Origin: Odobenus rosmarus divergens
Taxonomy: Eukaryota; Chordata; Mammalia; Carnivora; Odobenidae
Direction of reading: 5' to 3'
Assembly: GCF_000321225.1 (NCBI RefSeq)
Contig: NW_004450466.1
Span: 1,317,963 to 1,381,962, forward strand
Length of the DNA: 64,000 bases
Positions 1 through 11,179 of the stretch are shown here, piece after piece. Under the pieces are notes generated by a model. That model saw only the letters and a list, made by a program, of their open reading frames with translations. It was not told the origin of the DNA and ran no database searches. How positions within the stretch are numbered: position 1 is the stretch's first letter; each line of letters starts with the position of its first letter. A program made the translations under genes and the position numbers.

Positions 1-833
1 TTATAGATGTGTATATATGTTCTATCATTTTCCCCCCTCTTTTAAGAATCACAAAGATTTTGGAAATCATGCTCAACACTTCATGGAAGTGACCTGCAAA
101 ATGAAATAATTCTCATTGGCTAACAATAATCTTTTCTTTTCCCCAGTCAAAATGAAGACAAAACAAAACAAACAAACAAAAAATCTCATATGTCACTTTC
201 CTCTCTAGTATGTATTTTCTAATTATAATAAAATGCATGCTCACTGTAAAAGTAATTTATAAAACAAAAAAAGCACTAAAATTTTTATAAAGTTAATTTA
301 ATTTTTCAAAGTTCGTAAAGGTTCTTTCAGGATTTTTTTCTATTTATAGACAGAATATAAGACAACACAATTAGAAACAAAACTGATAAACATCAGTTTT
401 ACATTACTGAGGTGACTGCAGAAGAAAGAAGTCAATTTTTATTTTGTGGAGACACTGTTTTATCTGTAGAAATGAGGTTAAGGAATGCTTTGACTCTGAT
501 AAGCCTCTTTAGCAAAGTACAGCTTATAGATTACAAAAGGGAGGATGCTCATATCCTAAACAATTATTTTGTTAAAAATTCCTCCTCTAAGAAACTGGAA
601 TCTAAGGTGAAATGCTCTAATATGTCACTTTTTGAACAATTAGGACACAGGAAAAAAATGAATTGCCTTTTTTATTCATAACTATATGAGAAAATTAAAA
701 TGCGCCTGAGAAATAAAGCAATCAGGCTTCCTGCCAAAGGTGATGACGAGTATTTTTAGACCATCAATATTCCAATCAACCAACTGTTAATACAACAGGA
801 ACAAAGCATGTTTGCCTCCATTTTGCACACTAA
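1..833. other. AT-rich unique sequence, no gene seen
   Basis: No recognised repeat or coding signal. There is an A-rich patch of AAC/AAAC units near 160-182. A frame of about 89 codons on the plus strand at 412-681 has no recognisable domain and AT-driven composition, so I treat it as chance. Confidence 0.5.
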
Positions 834-1945
834 AGGAAACCATCGACAAAATGAAAAGCCAACCTGCTGAATGGAAGAATATATCCGCAAATCATATATC
901 TGGTAAGAGACTAATACCAAAAATATATCAAGAACTCCTACAACTCAATAGCTGGAAACAAAAAACCTGATTTAAAAATGGGCAGAGGATCTGCATAGAC
1001 ATTGTCCCAAAAAAGACATAGATATGGCTACAAGGCAGATGAAAAGATGTTCATAATCATCAGAGAAATGCAAATCAAAATCAAATGATACCACCTCACA
1101 TCTGTTAGAAAGGCTATCATCAAAACCATAAGCAATAATAAGTGTTGGCAAGGATTTGGAGAAAAGGGAACATTTCTGCAGTGTTGGTGGGAATCTAAAT
1201 GGAAAACAATATGGAGTCACTTCAAAAAACTAAAAACCTAATTGCCATATGACCCAGAAATTCCACTTCTGAGTATTTATCCGAAGAAAACAAAAGCATT
1301 AATTTGGAAAATGACATACACTTCCATGTTCACAGTAGCATTTGTGTGTGTGTGTGAGACACAGAAACAACCTAAGTGTTGTTGAATGGATAAAGAAAAT
1401 GTGTGTGTGTGTGTGTGTGTGTGTATAACACAACATTATTCAGCTATAAAAGAGTACAATCTTGCCATATGCAATAACAAGGATGGATCTTGAGGGCATT
1501 ATGCTAAGTGAACTAAGTCAGAGGAAGACAAATATTATGTGATCTTACTTATATGGAGAATCTAAAAAAAGAAAAACAAAAGCAAAAACAAAAAGTCAAG
1601 CTCATAGATCCAAAGAGCAGATTGGTGGTTAGAGGCAGGGGATGGTACATGAGCAAAATTTGTGAAGGGGGTCAAAAGGTACAAATTTGTAGTCATAAAA
1701 CAAATAAGTTATGGGATTATAATGTACAGTATGGTCACTATAGTTAATAATACTTTACTATACATTTGAAATCTGCTGATCATAAAACTTCTCATCACAA
1801 GAAAGAAAAAACACATAACCATGTATGGTGATGGATGTTAACTAGACTTACTATGATGATTATGTCACCATATATACAAATATTGAATCTTTATATTGAA
1901 CACCTGAAATTTAAATGTTATATGTCAATTATACCTCAGTAAAAA
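834..1945 (+). mobile_element. Old LINE-1 fragment: end of ORF2 plus 3' UTR
   Basis: The sequence follows the L1 ORF2 C-terminal region: the 'ATGAAAAGATGTTCA' segment, then 'AGTGTTGGCAAGGATTTGGAG', 'TTGGTGGGAATCTAAAT' and 'CCCAGAAATTCCACTTCTGAG'. After that comes the 'GGATGGATCTTGAGGGCATTATGCTAAGTGAA' type block (only key words quoted) and a tail ending near 'ACCTCAGTAAAAAAAGG'. It is 5' truncated and its frames are broken, so it is a dead copy. The ORF2 frame also holds a GT microsatellite at 1400-1424. Confidence 0.85.
1400..1424. repeat. (GT)n microsatellite inside L1
   Basis: About 12 uninterrupted GT units. They sit where L1 copies usually read GTGGTATATATACACAATGG, so the array probably expanded from the L1 sequence itself. 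A shorter GT run lies at about 1344-1356. Confidence 0.9.
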
Positions 1946-2284
1946 AAGGTATATATAAATAACGGAAATAATAGGAAATGAGGAATTTATTAAATATAAG
2001 AGATCAAAAATAATATGAATTCTTTCACTGGAAGGAAACTTTTGTCATTTTAATGTGAAAAGTTTGTTTGTTTGTTTATTTTTAACACGGGGTCAAGTCA
2101 AGAGTTCTTACAAATCTGACAGAGGCCATGAAAGATTAGAAAGAAGAGTTAGGATATTGTAAATGTAAGAGAGGGAAGGGGGTGACTATCCCTCTTAAAG
2201 GGAATCTGTTTCACTGTTCTCTTGTGTAACCAAGCAAAGGCAGGCATGGAGCCATGGAAGGTTGCAGTAAATGAAGTTAATAAT
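1946..2284. other. Unique AT-rich spacer
   Basis: No gene or clear repeat. There is a short TTTG/TTTA run at about 2064-2083. Confidence 0.5.
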
Positions 2285-2415
2285 AAAAAACAATAACTAA
2301 TATTTACTACGTAATTATGTGTCAAAAATGGTTGACGTGCTTTCCATTTGTTATCTCACTGATCCCCCCAAGAGCATTCTAGCAGTATTATTTATTTTAC
2401 ACATTGAAAAACTGA
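2285..2415 (-). mobile_element. MIR fragment, minus strand
   Basis: Degenerate match to the 3' half of MIR in reverse complement: 'TAATATTTACTACGTAATTATGTG', a low-complexity ATTA/CAGTATTATTTATTTTACA section and 'TTGAAAAACTGA' in the place of 'gaggaaactga'. Boundaries are approximate. Confidence 0.55.
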
Positions 2416-2756
2416 TCTGGCAACATGGCAGACTAAGTTGATATAGCCTACTAGAGAAGTGTTGGAAAAAAATATTTTAATATGTAAAAGAGCCCAAAAG
2501 AAACAGATTCTCCAGGTGCTTGGGGGGAAGAAAGGAACTTACTGCCCAATTGTGAGAGCTGATTCAATGGAAACACAAAGGTTGTGTTTGGGATCCAGTT
2601 AAACTCCATGGGCTACGAACATGAGGTTTTCAGACCATTTTCAGACATGACATTTAGACTTGCCTTTTACCTAATGTGGGCATTGAGGGTAGTAATGAGA
2701 GGCTAAACATTTTTAGATCATGTGTTTATTTTTTTCAGGACAGAATTATTAACTTT
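2416..2756. other. Unassigned spacer before L1
   Basis: No recognised repeat or coding sequence. The words CAACATGGCAGAC near 2420 resemble the start of some L1 5' UTRs, but the rest does not support that call. Confidence 0.4.
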
Positions 2757-5290
2757 AAAGTTTGAAGACAAAGATGCTACGAAAAAACATTGCAGGCCAG
2801 TATCTCCAATGAACATAGATGCAAATATCCTCAATAAAATCTTAGCAAACTGAATTCAACAATAGATTTTTTAAAAATCATGCCCCATGGCCAAGTGGTC
2901 AAGTGTGATTTATTGCAGGGATGCAAGGGTGGTTTAATATTCACAAATCAATCAATGTGCTACATCACATTAACAAGAGGAATAATATAATAATAATAAA
3001 ATATATACAATATATATAATCATCACGTATATTTTATATATATAATCATCTCAACAGATGCAGAAAAAGCATTTGACAAAATACAAAATCCATTCATGAT
3101 AAAAACTCTCAACAAAGTGGGTTTAAAGGGAACATACCTCAACATAATAAAGGCCATATATGAAAAACCCACAGCTAACATCATACTCAATGGTGGAAAA
3201 CTGAAAACTTTTCCTCTAAGATCAGGAACAAGACAAGGATTCCATTCTCGCCAATTTTATTCAACATAGTACTGGAAGTTCTAGCTGCAGTAATCAGACA
3301 AAAGAAAGAAAGAAATAAAAAGCATCCAGATTGGTAAGGAAGAAGTAAGACTGTCACTACTTATAGATACCATGATACTACACATAGAAAACCCTAATGT
3401 CTCCACCAAAAAACTATTAACACTGACAATTTGGTAAAAGTTACAGGAAACAAAATTAATAAACAGAAGTTTGTTGTGTTTCTATACACTAATAACAAAG
3501 TAGCAAAAAGAGAAATTAAGAAAACAACCCCATTTACAATTGCACCAAAAATAATAAAATATCTAAGAATAAATTTAACCAAGAAGGTGATTATACCCTG
3601 AAAACTGTAGGATGTTGTTGAAAGAAATTAAAGATGGCACAAGTGGAAAGGCGTATCATGCTCGTGTTAGAAGAATATTGTTAAAATGTCCACCCTACCC
3701 AAAGCATACTACAGATTCAATGTAATCTCTATCAAAATAGCAATAGCATTCTTCATAGAACTAGAACAAATAATCCTAAAATTTGTATGAACTATAAAAG
3801 ACCTCAAACAGCCAAAGCTATCCTGAGAAAGAAGAACAAAGTTGGAGGTATCACAATCCCAGATGTCAAGATATACTACAAAACTGTAGTAATCAAAAAG
3901 TATGGTACTGGCACAAAACTAGACACAGAGATCAAAAGAGTAGGGCAGAGAGCCCTAAAATAAACCCACACGTATATAGTTAATTAATCTATGACACAGA
4001 GGTAAAAATATCTGACGGGAAAAGACAGTCTCTTCAGTAAGTGATGATGGGAAAACTGGACGTCTACATGTAAAAGAATGAAACTGGACCACTTTCTTAC
4101 ACATACACACAAACTCAAAATGGATTAAAGACCTAAATGTTAGACTTGAAGCCATAAGCCTCTGGAAAGAAAACATAGGCATCAATTTTAACATGTTTAT
4201 GGATATGACTCCAGAGACAAGGGAAAGAAAAGCAAAAATAAACCACTGGGACTACACCAAAATAAAAAACTTCTGCACAGCAAAGAAAACTTCCAACAAA
4301 ACACAATAACAACCTACTGAATGGGAGAAGATAATTGCAAATGACATATCTGATAAGGGATTAATGTCTAAAACATATAAAGAACTTATGTAATTCAACA
4401 CCAAAAACAATCCAATTAAAAAATGAGCCAAGGATCTAAATAGACATTTTTCCAAAGAAGACAAACAGATGGCCAACAGACACATGAAAAGATGTCCAAC
4501 ATCACAATCCATCAGGGAAATACTAATCTAAACCACAATGAGATATCACTTCACACCAGTCAGAATGGCTAGTATCAAAAACAAGAAATAACAAGTGTTG
4601 GTGAGGATATGGAGTAAGGGACTCGTCATGTACTGGTGGTAGGAAGGCAAACTGGTGTAGCCACTCTGGGAAACAGTATGGAGTTTACTCAAAATATTAA
4701 AAATAGAAGGACCATACAATCCAGTAATTCCACTACTGGGTATTTACCCAAAGAAAATGAAAACACTAATTTGAAAAAGATATATTCACCCTTATATTTA
4801 TTGCAGCATTATTTAAATAGTCAAGATACGAAAGCAACCCATGTGTCCATCGATAGATGAATAGACAAAGGAGTGGTATACACACACACACAATGGAAAA
4901 TTACTTGTCTATAAAAAAGAATGAGATCTAGCCAATAGTGACAAAAGAATGGACTTAAATGGCATTATGCTAAGTGAAATAAGTCAAAGAAAGACAAATA
5001 GCATATGATTTCACTTATATGTGGAATTTAAGATACTAAACAAAAAGCAAAGGAACAAAAAAAGAAAGAGAGGCAAACCAAGAAACAGACTCTTCACTAC
5101 AGAGAACAAACTGACAGTTACCAGAGGGGAGGGGTGCAAAAGGAAGGATGAAACAGGTGATGGGGATGAAGGAGGGCACTCGCTGTGATGAGCAGCGGGG
5201 GTTGTGAGGGTTGAATCACTATATTGTACACCTGAAACTAAAATTACTCTATGTTAACTAGAATTTACATAAAAACTTTACAAAAAGAAC
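2757..5290 (+). mobile_element. LINE-1 ORF2 (reverse transcriptase to C-terminus) plus first 3' tail
   Basis: The element starts inside the ORF2 reverse-transcriptase region ('GCAGGCCAGTATCTCCAATG', 'GGGATGCAAGGGTGGTT', 'CAGATGCAGAAAAAGCATTTG'). It runs through the ORF2 C-terminus and a carnivore-type 3' UTR with an 'AGGAGGGCACTCGCTGTGATG' block and a 'TGTACACCTGAAACTAA' end. The RT active-site region near 3345-3375 is eroded: the usual Phe/Tyr-Ala-Asp-Asp reads about Leu-Ile-Asp-Thr. Stops and frameshifts are frequent. The copy is 5' truncated and cannot encode enzyme. A TA-rich expansion with a partial duplication sits at about 2987-3047. Confidence 0.9.
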
Positions 5291-5604
5291 AGCAATGAAA
5301 AACAAATGAACATACAAACAAACAAGACTCTTCAACAAAGAGAATAAACTGGTGATTGCCAGAGTGGAAGTGAGTGGGGAGATGGATGAAGCAGATAAAG
5401 GGTATTAAGAAATACAAACTTCCAGTTATAAAATAAATAAATCAGAGATGAAAAATACAGCAGAGGGAATATAGTCAATAATATTGTAAGAACATTGCAT
5501 GGAAACAGATGGTGACTACACTTACCATGGTAAGCACTGACTAATGTATAGAATTGTCAAACCAATGTTATACACCTGAAACTAATATAACAATGTAAAC
5601 TAAT
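5291..5604 (+). mobile_element. Second LINE-1 3' UTR directly following the first
   Basis: A second, different L1 3' UTR subtype starts immediately after the tail of the previous one. It restarts at 'CAAGACTCTTCAACAAAGAG', continues through 'GGTGATTGCCAGAGTGG' and 'GGTATTAAGAAATACAAACTTCC', and ends 'TATACACCTGAAACTAAT'. Either one L1 inserted into the tail of another or the element carried a compound tail. Confidence 0.75.
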
Positions 5605-5850
5605 TATACTTCAATAAAAGAGGGGCACCTGGGTGGCTCAGTCGTTAAGTGGCTGCCTTCGGCTCAGGTCATGATCCCAGGGTCCTGGGATCGAGCCCCA
5701 CATCGGGCTCCCTGCTCAGCAGGAAGCCTGCTTCTCCCTCTCCCACTACCCCCTGCTTGTGTTCCCTCTCTCGCTGTCTCTCTCTCTCTCTGTCAAATAA
5801 ATAAATAAAATCTTTAAAAAAATAAATAAATAAATATACTTCAATAAAAG
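5605..5850 (+). mobile_element. CAN-SINE (SINEC) with 16-bp TSD
   Basis: The body at about 5621-5834 has the tRNA-derived head (GGGGCACCTGGGTGGCTCAG), a CT-rich middle and an AAATAAATAAAATCTT tail. A perfect direct repeat, TATACTTCAATAAAAG, lies at 5605-5620 and 5835-5850, so it landed in the last bases of the preceding L1 tail. Orientation is plus. Confidence 0.95.
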
Positions 5851-6097
5851 AAGTTGTATTTTCATTAAACATTTAGGAAACTCCACCACATTAAAATAAA
5901 CAGTATAGATCATTTTAATCCATTTGTTGAAGAAGAGGGAAAATAAAACTCAATCTGCACAAATGAACCTTGGAAAAGAAAGTAAAAAGGAGAGAAACAG
6001 TATATTTTTAAAAAGTAATAGAACTAAGCTCAAATACATTATGGGAAGTATATATTGATTGAATTCACCTGTAAAGGCAATTTCTCAGACTGAATTT
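5851..6097. other. Short AT-rich spacer
   Basis: A-rich sequence without a confident repeat assignment. No gene. Confidence 0.45.
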
Positions 6098-6266
6098 AAA
6101 ATTAAGCTATATGAGAGGGGCACCTGGGCGGTTCAGTCATTTAAGCCTCTGCCTTAGGCTCAGGTCATGATCCCAGGGTTCTGCTCAGCAGGGAGTCTGT
6201 TTCGCGCCCACTCTCTCTCTCAAATAAATAAAATCTTAAAAAATAAATAAAATTAAGTTATGTGAG
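6098..6266 (+). mobile_element. Short CAN-SINE, first of two at one site
   Basis: The body is about 6116-6248. The head is intact but the middle is deleted: the usual 'gggatcgagcc' block after 'TCATGATCCCAGGG' is missing. TSD AAATTAAGCTATATGAGA at 6098-6115 is matched by AAATTAAGTTATGTGAGA at 6249-6266 with two differences. Confidence 0.9.
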
Positions 6267-6475
6267 ATACATGGGGTGCCTGGGTGGCTCAGCTGGTTAA
6301 GCGGCTGACTCTTGATTTTGGCTCAGGTCATGATCTCAGGGCTGTGATATCTAGCCCCGCATTGGGCTCTGTACTGGGCATGGAGCCTGCTCGGAATGCT
6401 CTCTCCCTCTCCCTCTCCCCCTCTCACCTCCTTTCCCTCTCTGGGAAGAAAAAAAAAAAAGCTATGTGAGATACA
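6259..6475 (+). mobile_element. CAN-SINE inserted next to the previous one
   Basis: The body is about 6272-6462, with a (CCCTCT)n-type middle and an unusual pure-A tail after CTCTGGGAAG. TSD TATGTGAGATACA lies at 6259-6271 and 6463-6475. The 5' TSD copy overlaps the 3' TSD of the previous SINE, so the target word is present three times. Confidence 0.9.
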
Positions 6476-6495
6476 CATAAAACACATTAAGACTT

Positions 6496-7113
6496 AAAGA
6501 AGGGGCTAGAAGCCATCAAAAGGAATGAGATCTTGCCATTTGCAACGACGTGGATGGAACTGGAGGGTGTTATGCTGAGTGAAATAAGTCAGTCAGAGAA
6601 AGACATGTATCATATGACCTCACTGATATGAGGAATTTTAATCTCAGGAAACAAACTGAGGGTTGCTGGAGTGGTGGGGGGTGGGAGGGATTGGGTGGCT
6701 GAGTGATAGACATCGGGGAGGGTATGTGCTATGGTGAGCACTGTGAATTGTACAAGACTGATGAATCACGGATCTGTACTTCTGAAACAAATAATGCAAT
6801 ATATGTTAAGAAAAAAAGAAGAAGAAGAAGATAGCAGGAGGGGAAGAATGAAGGGGAGTAAGTCGGAGGGGGAGACGAACCATTAGAGACGATGGACTCT
6901 GAAAACCAAACTGAGGGTTCTAGAGGGGAGGGGGGGATGGGTTAGCCTGGTGATGGGTATTAAAGAGGGCACGTTCTGCGTGGAGCACTGGGTGTTATGC
7001 ACAAATAATGAATCATGGAACACTACATCAAAAACTAATGATGTAATGTATGGTGGTTAACATAACAATAAAAAAATTATTTAAAAAATTATTAAAAAAA
7101 AGAAGGGGCTAGA
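6496..7113 (+). mobile_element. Young 5'-truncated LINE-1 (3' end), 15-bp TSD
   Basis: The body at about 6511-7098 starts at 'AGCCATCAAAAGGAATGAG' near the end of ORF2. It runs through both 3' UTR blocks ('GGGAGGGATTGGGTGGCTG', then 'GATGGGTTAGCCTGGTGATG'), a GAA run near 6808-6829 and a complex A/T tail. TSD AAAGAAGGGGCTAGA lies at 6496-6510 and 7099-7113. The insertion point follows TT, as expected for an L1 endonuclease TT/AAAA-like nick. Confidence 0.95.
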
Positions 7114-7214
7114 GAAAGTTCTATCAAGGAAATACTGACCTTATCAATTTGGTAGAGCAGTATTAGTAGCATAGAGAAAATATTTTAAAGAAAAAGCTTT
7201 TAAGAAATTAATAA

Positions 7215-8140
7215 GATTATTAGCAAAAAAAAAAGAAACAATTTATCGGGAATATAAAAGTGCCAAAACTTATGTACCCAACAAAAAAAAAGTTCATATG
7301 GTTTATCTACAAAACTGATTATGAACTAAGCCATAAAATAGTTAATTAAATACTAATCACTGAATATACTATGTGCTCTGAACACAATGTAGTAACAATA
7401 ATAAAGTTCATATGGCTTGTCTTTGGGAGAATAAACACCCTAAATTGAGGAGTCAAAATAATCATTGCATCATTTATTAAATATTTTTCTCTTTCTAAAG
7501 CTGTTATGGATACACAGGTATATGCATTGTTTGTTATGTTGTAAATATTCTTTTCTGTATATGCAATAATAATAAAAAATCAAAATTAGTAAACTATATA
7601 TTCAACTCAGTATGTTAGAAAAGTAGCTTCAGGGTGAATACAAAGAGGGCAGAAGATGAATCTAAACAGGAAAAATAAAATAGAAAACAAACAATATGGA
7701 GTCAACAAACACCAGGGAAATCTCTTGTAGTACTCATTTAAAAAAAGAGAGAGAAATACAAATAAGGTGAAAACAGCACAAACTTTTATAAATCATATAA
7801 TTATATGAACAATTTGATGGAATTTGAAATTTCAGGGAGAAAAAGAACAATGTTCTGGAAAAATATAATATAAATGATCAAAACTGACTCAAGAACAAAT
7901 GTTTAAAGAACATGAATGGATTATTACATTAAATTATTGAGGGCAGTCAAATAAATAACAAGACCGTTTTGGAGGCAAGTTTGCCCATCTTTCAAGGCAG
8001 AGCAACAACTTACACAAACCATTCCAGAGAAATGATAAGAAGGACAGCTTTCCACCTTACTTTACAAAGCTAGTTGATTAATGCCAAAATTGCTCACAGA
8101 CACTGGAAACCATAGGCCATCAATGCAAAAATCTTATATA
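7215..8140 (+). mobile_element. Very old LINE-1 ORF2 fragment (probable)
   Basis: Weak but collinear similarity to L1 ORF2: a 'CTTATGTACCCAACA' word, then a 'CTCAAGAACAAATG' block. Near 8010-8080 there is an ACAAACCATTCCAGAG...CTTTCCACCTTACTTTACAAAGC pattern that mirrors the segment before the RT domain. Very AT-rich and heavily mutated. A profile search (L1M/HAL1) would decide. Confidence 0.45.
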
Positions 8141-8164
8141 ATTCACAAACATGCAAGAAAATCA

Positions 8165-8275
8165 AGGCCAAGAGAGTTTCAGTCACTTGCCCAAGTTCCC
8201 ACAACTAGTCAATAGTGGAACTGGATCTATATGTACCTCAAGCCAAAGACTGTGCTCCTGAAGAAGGATAGAATT
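8165..8275 (-). mobile_element. MIR fragment
   Basis: Reverse-complement MIR core: 'TCACTTGCCCAAGTTCCCAC', then 'CTAGTCAATAGTGGAACTGG'. Approximate ends. Confidence 0.6.
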
Positions 8276-8454
8276 AGGACCAAGAAGAGTACTTGTAAAC
8301 CAGAGAACAATATTTAAATGTGCAATTAGGTCGGTTCCCCTATCAGCACACCCTGGAACCTGACCCTCAGCTGCAAAGGTGGCAGGGAGGCACTGGATTC
8401 CACACGGACCTGGATACCTCACTGCGACTCCCTGACTACCACCTGCTCTGCCTG

Positions 8455-8625
8455 GCAAGACACTTTTTAATTCTCACAAACTGTGAGGTAAGGATTATTA
8501 CTTTCATTTTACAGATGAGATGAACAAGCCTCGGGTAGGCAGAAAGTGTTGAAAAGAAATGAGTTCTCAAAGGTAATAAGAGGTAGAGCTGAAATTCAAA
8601 TTCACGCCCTTATCACGTCCCCTCT
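8455..8625 (-). mobile_element. MIR fragment
   Basis: Reverse-complement MIR: 'TTCTCACAAACTGTGAGGTA', 'ATTATTACTTTCATTTTACA', 'GATGAGATGAACAAGCC' and 'AGGTAGAGCTGAAATTCAAA'. Approximate ends. Confidence 0.65.
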
Positions 8626-9139
8626 GTTACTTGGTTTGACATAGTTCCTGTTCCTGAGGAGGAGTCCAGAGTACCTGCATACGGTGAGCCTGCAGCTTCC
8701 TGACTGAACCCCAGGCACCAGATAGGTGTTCTGACCTGCTTCCTGCTTCCAGGTCACCTTTCTAGGATTATGCTAGAAATAGGGCCCAGGTCTGATCTAA
8801 TGATTCCCATCCATAGTTCTCATGAGTCCCTTTCATCGGGCCCGATCTTGATCTTGTTATTGGAAAGAGGACCTCTACTCTCCTCGACAAACCAAACCTG
8901 ACTGAATATTGACACTTCCTGGAAGCAAACCATTAGACCAGCCCCCTAGCCATAGTTAGATATGAATTAACTAGATAGAATAAACGCTGCTCTAGAATCC
9001 CTTTCAGGCTTGGTGATTTGCGTTCCGCACTCTACTTGAGTTTCCCATAACCCTCATCTGACACTGTCAGTTTAAACACACCCACCTGTTAGAAGCTTTC
9101 ATTATGCCCTGTAACAATATGGCATGCAAAACACAGTAT
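8626..9139. other. Unique sequence, moderate GC
   Basis: No repeat recognised and no gene. Base composition is more balanced than the flanks. Confidence 0.45.
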
Positions 9140-9262
9140 TTCAGCTCCCTCTCACTATGTTATAAGCCTCATGATGGCAGAATGGTCTCATTTCCAGAAT
9201 CTGACACACTGCCTGACACATCGTAGACACTCAGTTAATATCTGATTTATTGAACGGTTATA
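9140..9262 (+). mobile_element. L2 3' end
   Basis: L2 tail words: 'ATAAGCCTCATGATGGCAGAA', 'TGACACACTGCCTGACACAT' and 'GTAGACACTCAGTTAATA', followed by 'TTTATTGAACGG'. Confidence 0.65.
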
Positions 9263-10509
9263 CTCGGATTGCCCCCCTTTTGGGGCTACACCTAGGGAAC
9301 TACCACTCTATGACAGCAAGCACAAAGCTGGGTAGCATAGTGTCAGGCAGAATACTGTTAGATGGATACTAGATTGTTACCCCTTTTTGGGTTATTAGGC
9401 CAGACAGAAATGTTCAGAAATTATGGTCCTGAAAGGCTTTTTAGACTGAGATTTCCAATCAGCCCCAACGGCCCTGTGGGTGAGGTGGCATTGGTGATGG
9501 CTGAGGGCACCTGGCGTGCTTCACCCACGGCTCACAGAGGGTCATTGGAGGCGGTGCCGGCTAGCCCACTGTCACCTTACGTCAGACTTTAGAGCCCTTC
9601 CCTGCTGGGGAAGAGCTGACTGAACTTTTTACCATACATCTCTTTAATTAAAACAGATGTGCTACCATTTGATATTTTCCACATGGCCAAGCCGTATTCC
9701 CTCATGTAAAGACACATATTTCATGCTTTCACATTGAGGGTGCCTAGGAAGACTTTCAGCACGGAAAAGGGGAAATTATTTGCTCCAGCCTTTATGTTAG
9801 CTGCCCATGTAATAACTTAATGTGACAGCCTGTCAGGAGTGACATTTAATATGCTTGTTGTATAGAAGTCATCTTTCATTTACTTTTTGAGACATGGGCC
9901 CCAGGGAAATGGGCTTTATGAATTTTAGAGGGAGCTGATGGACTCCGTTCATCCACCCGACACCCACACAGAGAAGTCTTTTACATAGGTCTTCTGAAAC
10001 TAAAGAAATACAATGTATTTTTAAGTGGATGAAAAGTAGATCAATAACTAAATTAACCATAAAGTGAGGGTATGCTCCCTGTTCAGGGCCTCAGAAAATG
10101 GAGTAGCGTTCTTCTTATTTCTATCTCTTTCCTATAAAAAAAACATAGGAATGAATATTTGTGGTTCAGACCAAATACCATATTTTAAAATTAAAAAAAA
10201 GGAATAGTATAGGAGTTTAATGATAAAAGCCTCAACCTTGATTACTCTCTCAAAAGCAAAAGACTGGATACTTCAAGATTCAGCAAGCAATATGGTGCTT
10301 TCTCATATACCATGTATATATGAAATATACATATAAATAATGGTGTTAAATGCCAAGCGTATAGAAATTTAAAACAAGTATTATTACTGGCAAATTTTTA
10401 TTCTACAGGAATGACAAAGTCACTAAAATTGGGAGAGGTAGAGTATATGAGTTCTCCTAAGGGAGGACACATAAATTGTCTCTAGTAAAATGGAGTGGCT
10501 GGGCAGGAA
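9263..10509. other. Repeat-free block with a GC-richer core
   Basis: 9440-9990 has a locally raised GC content and no recognised repeat. It contains a TTACGTCA CREB/ATF-like octamer near 9577-9584 and a TTAATTAAAA motif near 9645. No long frame, splice-bounded exon or polyA context supports a gene. 10060-10510 is AT-rich with an ATATAC-type tract near 10310-10340. Confidence 0.4.
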
Positions 10510-10728
10510 GGAGTTACCAGGGCACAAAATCCACTGCACATTAGAATTGCCTGATAGTTTAAAACAAAAAAACCCAAAAAACAAAAAACACCCTTATACT
10601 CAGACTACATCTGAAGCCAATTAAATCTGAATCACTGGGAGCCAGACCCAGGCATCTGCATGGTTTAGAGAGCTCCCACAGGTGATTCTAATGAGCCAAA
10701 TTTAAGAATCCCTGACCTAGATATTTGC
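10510..10728 (+). mobile_element. MER5A-like hAT-Charlie DNA transposon fragment
   Basis: Collinear with MER5A: 'CACATTAGAATTGCCTGATAG', 'AATCTGAATCACTGGGAGCC', 'CAGGCATCTGCATGGTTTAG', 'CCACAGGTGATTCTAATG' and 'TTTAAGAATCCCTGACCT'. An A-rich expansion sits at about 10561-10590. Non-autonomous relic with no coding capacity. Confidence 0.75.
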
Positions 10729-10749
10729 AGCCTACTTGTATTTTCTAAT

Positions 10750-10890
10750 CATATTGGTTCTTTCATTCAACAAGAATTTACAAAGTATCTACCTCATGCC
10801 ACACCGTGTACTAGGTAGTAGGGATCAAAGTATTTAACAAGAACAACAAACAAGATACAGTGCTACCCTTAAGAATATCAGCCTCTAAAG
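10750..10890 (-). mobile_element. L2 3' end, minus strand
   Basis: Reverse-complement L2 tail: 'TTCATTCAACAAGAATTTAC', 'CATGCCACACCGTGTACTAG', 'GTAGTAGGGATCAAAG' and 'AACAAGAACAACAAACAAGA'. Confidence 0.65.
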
Positions 10891-10934
10891 GAAAGGTTTT
10901 TTTAAAATAATAAAATTAATTGCTTACAAAAATA

Positions 10935-11155
10935 ATAAAACCAGCAGCTTGCATTTTTTTCTTTTACTATACTCTAAGCTATGCCAAGTGTTAAACACAT
11001 TTCCCCTCCCTTCATAAATTCTTATTACCTCACTATACAGATGAGAGAAATCAGACTCAGAGAAGTTAGATAATTTGCCAGGTAGAACAATGCTAGTTTA
11101 GCACTACAGATGGGACTCGCCCCGAGCAACCTTCACTCATGCCATACTATGCTAT
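10935..11155 (-). mobile_element. MIR, minus strand
   Basis: Runs from 'AAGCTATGCCAAGTGTTAAA' through 'TATTACCTCACTATACAG', 'GAGAAATCAGACTCAGAG' and 'AGTTAGATAATTTGCCAGG' to 'CACTCATGCCATACTATG'. Nearly full-length order but degenerate. Confidence 0.65.
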
Positions 11156-11179
11156 GGAGGTCATGATTAAATGCTTGAT

